From the NCBI GenBank assembly GCA_029541985.1, contig CP095414.1:1054001-1118000 (forward strand): a stretch of DNA of 64,000 nt. The letters run 5' to 3'. How positions within the stretch are numbered: the stretch's first letter is position 1; each line of letters opens with the position of its first letter. Positions 59,875 through 64,000 of the stretch are shown here, piece after piece. The notes under the pieces are model-generated. The model searched no databases and was not told the origin of the DNA. It saw nothing but the letters and a program-made list of their open reading frames with translations. The stretch is from Bacteroidales bacterium F22. GTDB lineage: Bacteria; Bacteroidota; Bacteroidia; Bacteroidales; Bacteroidaceae. The position numbers and the translations under genes are program-made.

Positions 59875-61902
59875 CTATTCATATTCAGCATGAGAAAAAT
59901 CAGTAGAAGTAGTCCACCTATCAGAACGATAAGGCAACATAGGCAATCCCTTATCAGAGAAAACACTTAATATCGGATTATCCGCCCACGCATAACGAAC
60001 AGCTTCTATTTTCATTCCCTTAGGAGCAGTGATTAACAGCCCTTTATCAGATACTTGTACACCTCCCCATTTAAATTTATGGTCAGCTCCAGCAACTTGA
60101 AATCCTTGATTAGCACATCCTGGTTCAGAGACGAGGTTCAACTGACTAATTGGTTGATTACATCGTAAGAAGACCTTATCTCCTCTAAATTCCACACAGA
60201 TAATCTGAGGGTACTTAGGAGCATCGGTGAGATGATAAACTTGAGCCAAAGCCCACTCTGCCAAACGAGCACCTACTTCTTGTTTGCGACTAGGATGAAT
60301 ATTCTCAGGATCTCCTATATCTATAGCAGAAGCCATATAAACCTCTGGCAGATTAAGAACAGAAGCCTGAGATTCTCGCAATTCAGCCCAAAGTGAAGGA
60401 GCTGGTTCAGGCAGTGCAGCTCTGAAATTGGCCAACTGAACAAAGAGGAAAGGCAGTGTCGATTGTTTCCAATGAGCACGCCAATCAAGAATTAATTGAC
60501 GAAAATCTTCACGGTAATGATGAGCATACAATTCATTATTCTCCCCTTGATACCAGATAACCCCCTTGAGAGCAAACTCTGTCAGCGGATGAATCATTGC
60601 ATTGTAAAGAAAAGTAGGAAAGTTAGGTTGCCCATCACGTAAATAAACCGTATTCAATTCCTGATTATTATACCCTAGATGAATCCGCCAATCAAGAGTG
60701 AGAGGGATTTTCGTGCCATCATCAAAAGCAAGATACTGCTGGTCTTCAGTTCCCGCAATCCCCCCTCCGGAACAAATATCCTGAATACGGACAGCGAATA
60801 CATTATCACCAGCCTTAAGTATCCCATCTGGGATGTGATACACACGAGAAAGATTCCAACCAAAATCATTTCCTATCTTGACCCCATTACACCATGTCTC
60901 ATCGCTATCATCGATAGGACCAATATGAAGTGTCGCTTGGTGGCTTACCTGCTCAGCGGTAAGTTGTATATGCTTTCTAGCCCAGACACATCCATTGATA
61001 TTGCCCAAGGCTGTATTTTCCAAATAAAAAGGAACAGTAGTCTTCAACCACTTCTCCTCATCGCATTGGATAGCAGCAAAGAGAGTATCTGTACCTTCGA
61101 TACCTTGATCCACGACCGCCTTTTCGATATTATGTTTAACTAATTGCTCTCTACGTACCTCATTATAATCAGCACTATCGATAGGCATCTCTTGAATTTG
61201 CTGAGCTATTCTAGCTGCCCTAGACCCCTTGACAAAGCCATTATAACTAGTCCATGCCTCAGCAATCGTACCTCCCCACACTGATTGGATTAATCCTATC
61301 GGGACACCTACTTCAGGTTGGATATCACGTCCAAAAAAATAACCCACAGCGGAAAAATCCCCTGCGGTTTTGGGACTACACCGTACCCAAGCACGTTGCA
61401 CAGGTACCTCCGTCAGTGGATGAGCCGAAACCATTTGTTCGACGCTAAACAGACGAATATCAGGATGCTCAGCCGCTTGGACCTCAGCCTCACTACGATT
61501 GACCGTTGCCCATGAACAAGCAAGATTCATTTGCATATTTGACTGTCCACTACAAAGCCATACATCACCGACAACCACATCTTTCAGACAGATGCGTTGG
61601 TTTTGATTCTTTATAAACAGCATTTTTTCCGAATCAGGAGATACCGAATCGACATGCAACACCCCCAGTGTCACCTTCCACCGCCCCTCACTATTCGTAA
61701 TAGCAACAGCATGATGCTGTCCATAACTGACTTCCACTTCACTACCACGAGCAGCAGTACCATAAATATCCACAGGGATTTCCCGCTGCAAAACCATATG
61801 GTCAGTAAACAAAGGATTTAGCGTCAATGAAGGGGTCTCTTTTTGAAGTGTACACCCTGATAATGAAGCAAGTAACACGACTACATAAGAAAGATAGTTC
61901 AT
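59875..61902 (-). CDS. Sialate O-acetylesterase-like (SGNH/DUF303) lipoprotein
   Basis: The 675-residue protein has a lipobox (LASLSGC, Cys17) and the family start LNPLFTDHMVLQREIPVDIYGTAARGSEVEVSY. The SGNH catalytic Ser is in DVWLCSGQSNMQMNL, block III is GVIWYQGENNE, and the Asp/His end is IDIGDPENIHPSRKQEVGARLAEWAL. An inserted beta-galactosidase-like jelly-roll segment (KTTVPFYLENTALGNINGCVWARKHI...VFAVRIQD) sits in the middle, as in many Bacteroidota members. Such enzymes remove O-acetyl groups from sialic acids or from plant polysaccharides. The GH5 gene 11 bp upstream favours a polysaccharide such as acetylated mannan or xyloglucan. Confidence 0.9.
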   Translation of the reverse strand: MNYLSYVVVLLASLSGCTLQKETPSLTLNPLFTDHMVLQREIPVDIYGTAARGSEVEVSYGQHHAVAITNSEGRWKVTLGVLHVDSVSPDSEKMLFIKNQNQRICLKDVVVGDVWLCSGQSNMQMNLACSWATVNRSEAEVQAAEHPDIRLFSVEQMVSAHPLTEVPVQRAWVRCSPKTAGDFSAVGYFFGRDIQPEVGVPIGLIQSVWGGTIAEAWTSYNGFVKGSRAARIAQQIQEMPIDSADYNEVRREQLVKHNIEKAVVDQGIEGTDTLFAAIQCDEEKWLKTTVPFYLENTALGNINGCVWARKHIQLTAEQVSHQATLHIGPIDDSDETWCNGVKIGNDFGWNLSRVYHIPDGILKAGDNVFAVRIQDICSGGGIAGTEDQQYLAFDDGTKIPLTLDWRIHLGYNNQELNTVYLRDGQPNFPTFLYNAMIHPLTEFALKGVIWYQGENNELYAHHYREDFRQLILDWRAHWKQSTLPFLFVQLANFRAALPEPAPSLWAELRESQASVLNLPEVYMASAIDIGDPENIHPSRKQEVGARLAEWALAQVYHLTDAPKYPQIICVEFRGDKVFLRCNQPISQLNLVSEPGCANQGFQVAGADHKFKWGGVQVSDKGLLITAPKGMKIEAVRYAWADNPILSVFSDKGLPMLPYRSDRWTTSTDFSHAEYE

Positions 61903-61913
61903 TTTTAAATATA

Positions 61914-63641
61914 TTAGTTAGAAAATTTAGCATCATCGACCCCTAGTAACATTGCATCAAGAGCAGATTGAGCTGCTTGGTCATATAAGACACCAGATTT
62001 ACGATTAAATAAGGCACTGCCTTTTCCACCCGCATCCCAATAAAAAGGGACAACCCCATTTTTGAGTGCTTCAGTAACTACCATTTGCAAATAATAATCT
62101 CTACAAGTCTGATTTTTTATCGCCTCATCACCAGTCAAATTATATTGTAAGAAAGCATTAAATTCCCCCAAGATTACAGGAATATGTTGGTCGACGAAGG
62201 CAGTTTTCAAATCCTTCATCTTTTGAGCTAAATAATCCTCTTGACCGTAAGAAGAGAGTGTACCATAAGCTTCATATTTGTGGCCCCAATATTTAATTGA
62301 AGGGTCATCACCACAGAAATCCCATGGGTCATAATAATGCACTTCCGCCATCAAGCGATTGCTAGCAACATCTGTAGGCATCGTCAAATAATCCACCGCA
62401 TAAGCAATATTAGTATTATATGACTGTACGATAAGCGTACGTAGCAAATTATTTCCTTTAGTTCCCCGCACGGCATCGACAAACACCTGATTATAACTAG
62501 CCTGTACCGCTAAATTCTCATCCGTAGGAGCTCCATATCCATCATGCACTTCATTGTTCCCAGCGAAGAGTAGATGATCACCATAGTCTCTGAAATAGAC
62601 AGCAATCTGTTGCCATATAGCCGCTTCTTTCTTAGTAATAGCTTCCTGCTTGTCATAAGAGACCTGATTTTCAAGCCATCCACCATCCCAATGAATATTG
62701 ATGATAGCATACATATCTTCAGTCAAGCAATAATCGACCACCTCTTTTACCCGTTCTAGCCAATCCTCGGAGATACGGTAGGTCGATTGATCTACGATAT
62801 ATCCATCCCATGCACAAGGAATACGTACCGCATTGAACCCCGCTTGTTTCACAGCAGAAATCAGTACCTGATTCACTTTGGGATTTCCCCAAGCAGTTTC
62901 ACTCGCTTGTCCATCATTATAAGCCTCAAGGGTATTTCCCACATTCCAGCCTAAAGTCATATAAGACGCAATCGTTAGAGCATCTCGCATCGTCTGTGAA
63001 GCAACATCATTTCCCACATTCCCATTCTGAGTGACCGTCACTTCCTCAGTCAGGGGACCAGCCGTTACCCTCACATGACCTTCACGAATATCAAGAAAAG
63101 GATTGCGAGCAATCGTAAGAGTTAAGCTACTCTCATTACTCCCATCCTGAGTAGAAATAGTAATCCATGGAGCATCAGTAGTCACTTGATATTCAGTAGC
63201 ACTGGTCACTCCTAAGGCAAGCACCTCCCCCGCTGGCGAAGCATCGATTGCATGACTATTCAACGAGAGTGCATACGATGCCTGTTGGTTTATTTGAACG
63301 ACTTTGGTCAGGCCACTAGCCATTACAGTCAATTCAGTGGTACGTGTTTCCGCATTTGGATTAGTCATAGCATGTACCGTCATTTGACGAGTCACCGCCT
63401 GTCCACTCATCTGGTCCACACTGCACCAGTCAGCAGAACTAGAGATAGTCCAATCGGTGGTACATTTAAAATTAAAAGTCATATCTCCCCCTTGATTTGT
63501 AAAATCAAGTTGAGATTCCGTCACTATCAGTTCAGGAGTAGTCTTACTATCGTCACTGCTACAAGCGACGATAGTAATCAGACTACACATGAAACTAATC
63601 AACATCAAACAACGTTTTATAGCCATTAGTTTACATTTCAT
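61914..63641 (-). CDS. GH5-family endoglycanase lipoprotein with two BACON domains
   Basis: The 575-residue protein has a lipobox (ITIVAC, Cys27; the ATG at 63626 would also work). Two BACON domains follow (about residues 37-120 and 122-207; WTISSSADWCSVDQMSG and YQVTTDAPWITISTQDG cores). The GH5 barrel runs from residue ~215 to 560. It contains GWNVGNTLEAY, FNAVRIPCAWDG, INIHWDGGW, the acid/base Glu364 in FAGNNEVHDGYG, EVHYYDPWDF and the nucleophile Glu493 in PVILGEFNAF. Both catalytic residues are present. GH5 enzymes of this type cut beta-1,4-glucan, xyloglucan or mannan; the substrate is not readable. It lies between an acetylesterase and a glycan-binding-like gene, as in a polysaccharide utilisation locus. 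Confidence 0.92.
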   Translation of the reverse strand: MKCKLMAIKRCLMLISFMCSLITIVACSSDDSKTTPELIVTESQLDFTNQGGDMTFNFKCTTDWTISSSADWCSVDQMSGQAVTRQMTVHAMTNPNAETRTTELTVMASGLTKVVQINQQASYALSLNSHAIDASPAGEVLALGVTSATEYQVTTDAPWITISTQDGSNESSLTLTIARNPFLDIREGHVRVTAGPLTEEVTVTQNGNVGNDVASQTMRDALTIASYMTLGWNVGNTLEAYNDGQASETAWGNPKVNQVLISAVKQAGFNAVRIPCAWDGYIVDQSTYRISEDWLERVKEVVDYCLTEDMYAIINIHWDGGWLENQVSYDKQEAITKKEAAIWQQIAVYFRDYGDHLLFAGNNEVHDGYGAPTDENLAVQASYNQVFVDAVRGTKGNNLLRTLIVQSYNTNIAYAVDYLTMPTDVASNRLMAEVHYYDPWDFCGDDPSIKYWGHKYEAYGTLSSYGQEDYLAQKMKDLKTAFVDQHIPVILGEFNAFLQYNLTGDEAIKNQTCRDYYLQMVVTEALKNGVVPFYWDAGGKGSALFNRKSGVLYDQAAQSALDAMLLGVDDAKFSN

Positions 63642-63647
63642 TTGTTA

Positions 63648-64000
63648 TTAATATAAAGTGATCTTATCTACCGTAACAGAAACTGCATCTACATCAAGAA
63701 TATCCGTCCAGATATTCTTCATGATATCGACACAAAAGACCACTGCCCCATTGGTAACCTTAGCCGAAGCATCCATCTTCACAGTATATGTCCCGTCACC
63801 AGTCACAGTGACATCATTAGATGTCGGATTTTCATCAGAAGCCCAATATTGCACCGACCAATCACTATTAGCAAATTCAAGACCACATGGATAACTGCCC
63901 ACAGCCCCATCGACGAAGGAGAGTCCTTGAATCGTAAAAGTAACCTCCATGCTATCAAAGATAAGCATACTATTATCAATAGGCGGAGCTGCTTTTGTAT
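63648..64000 (-). CDS. C-terminal part of a probable glycan-binding surface protein, cut by window edge
   Basis: The frame is open from the window edge (TKAAPPIDNS before the first Met at 63968) to the stop at 63648, so about 117 codons are visible. The sequence is beta-rich (MEVTFTIQGLSFVDG, VTVTGDGTYTVKMDASAKVTNGAVVFCVDIMKNIWTDILDVDAVSVTVDKITLY). The end, with a VVDI-x-W-x-D pattern, looks like a carbohydrate-binding or surface glycan-binding domain of a Sus-type locus. It ends 6 bp before the GH5 gene and is surely in the same operon. The family cannot be fixed from this fragment. Confidence 0.6.
   Translation of the reverse strand, partial: TKAAPPIDNSMLIFDSMEVTFTIQGLSFVDGAVGSYPCGLEFANSDWSVQYWASDENPTSNDVTVTGDGTYTVKMDASAKVTNGAVVFCVDIMKNIWTDILDVDAVSVTVDKITLY

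Noticed and set aside
1-64000. CRISPR array, tRNA or rRNA genes
   Set aside because: I looked for evenly spaced repeats and for tRNA-type T-loop and acceptor patterns and saw none that I could support.

Overview
The window is a chromosomal segment of a Bacteroidota bacterium, most likely order Bacteroidales. Three things support this. The recognisable promoters have the phylum's -7 element TAnnTTTG, sometimes with a TTTG -33 element. The genes lack clear Shine-Dalgarno sites. The gene content includes fimbrillin-like and BACON-domain lipoproteins, sulfatases, a Tricorn-like peptidase, a short Bacteroides-type RpoD and a Bacteroidales-1/6S-like RNA beside rplT. I found no tRNA, rRNA, CRISPR array or intact insertion sequence.

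Layout. 1-7.2 kb (minus strand): gcvP (cut by the window edge), a metallo-beta-lactamase-fold hydrolase, rsmG, gcvT, pepT, a YihY/BrkB membrane protein, the RNase P RNA and a YeiH-type exporter. 7.4-11.5 kb: an NlpC/P60 endopeptidase, a 770-bp gene-poor stretch ending in a palindrome-overlapped promoter, a DUF4861 lipoprotein and a FemAB-like transferase. 11.6-13.1 kb: an ArsR repressor and a Cys-rich permease, each with the same operator. 13.4-18.9 kb: an HtrA/DegQ protease, primary sigma factor RpoD, a small secreted protein, a clostripain-like lipoprotein and FabD. 19.1-26.4 kb: an exopolysaccharide operon (TolC-like, Wzz/BY-kinase-like, Wzy-like, two glycosyltransferase-type proteins, acyltransferase). 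26.5-30.3 kb (minus): a 6S-like RNA, rplT, rpmI, infC (TTG start) and thrS. 30.4-44.1 kb: a fimbrillin-like lipoprotein, a Tricorn-like S41 peptidase, an OmpA protein, dnaX (with a ten-G tract), a DivIC/FtsB-like protein, a small membrane protein, a UvrD/PcrA helicase and an NhaC antiporter. 44.2-50.0 kb: two lipoproteins (one GH-like), then a TetR-controlled aldehyde reductase and a monooxygenase-nitroreductase fusion. 50.2-54.7 kb (minus): two 34-residue proteins with their own promoters, a decayed susD tail, a serine-type sulfatase and a candidate polysaccharide lyase. 55.0-59.8 kb: an AT-rich cassette between two copies of the 3' end of a PLD-DEAD-DUF3427 helicase gene. 59.9-64 kb (minus): a sialate O-acetylesterase-like lipoprotein, a two-BACON GH5 lipoprotein and a truncated glycan-binding-like protein, probably part of a polysaccharide utilisation locus.

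The observations most worth pursuing are: (1) the 55-56.7 kb cassette, where a lipoprotein with a glycine/alanine-rich hydrophobic tail is translationally coupled to a 58-residue two-helix membrane protein and inserted between 94%-identical copies of the helicase gene end; (2) the G10 tract in dnaX, where one extra G would yield a gamma-like 392-residue product; (3) matched operator pairs for the ArsR and TetR repressors; (4) two previously unlisted 34-residue genes; and (5) several genes whose -7 element lies so close to the ATG that the mRNA should be nearly leaderless.
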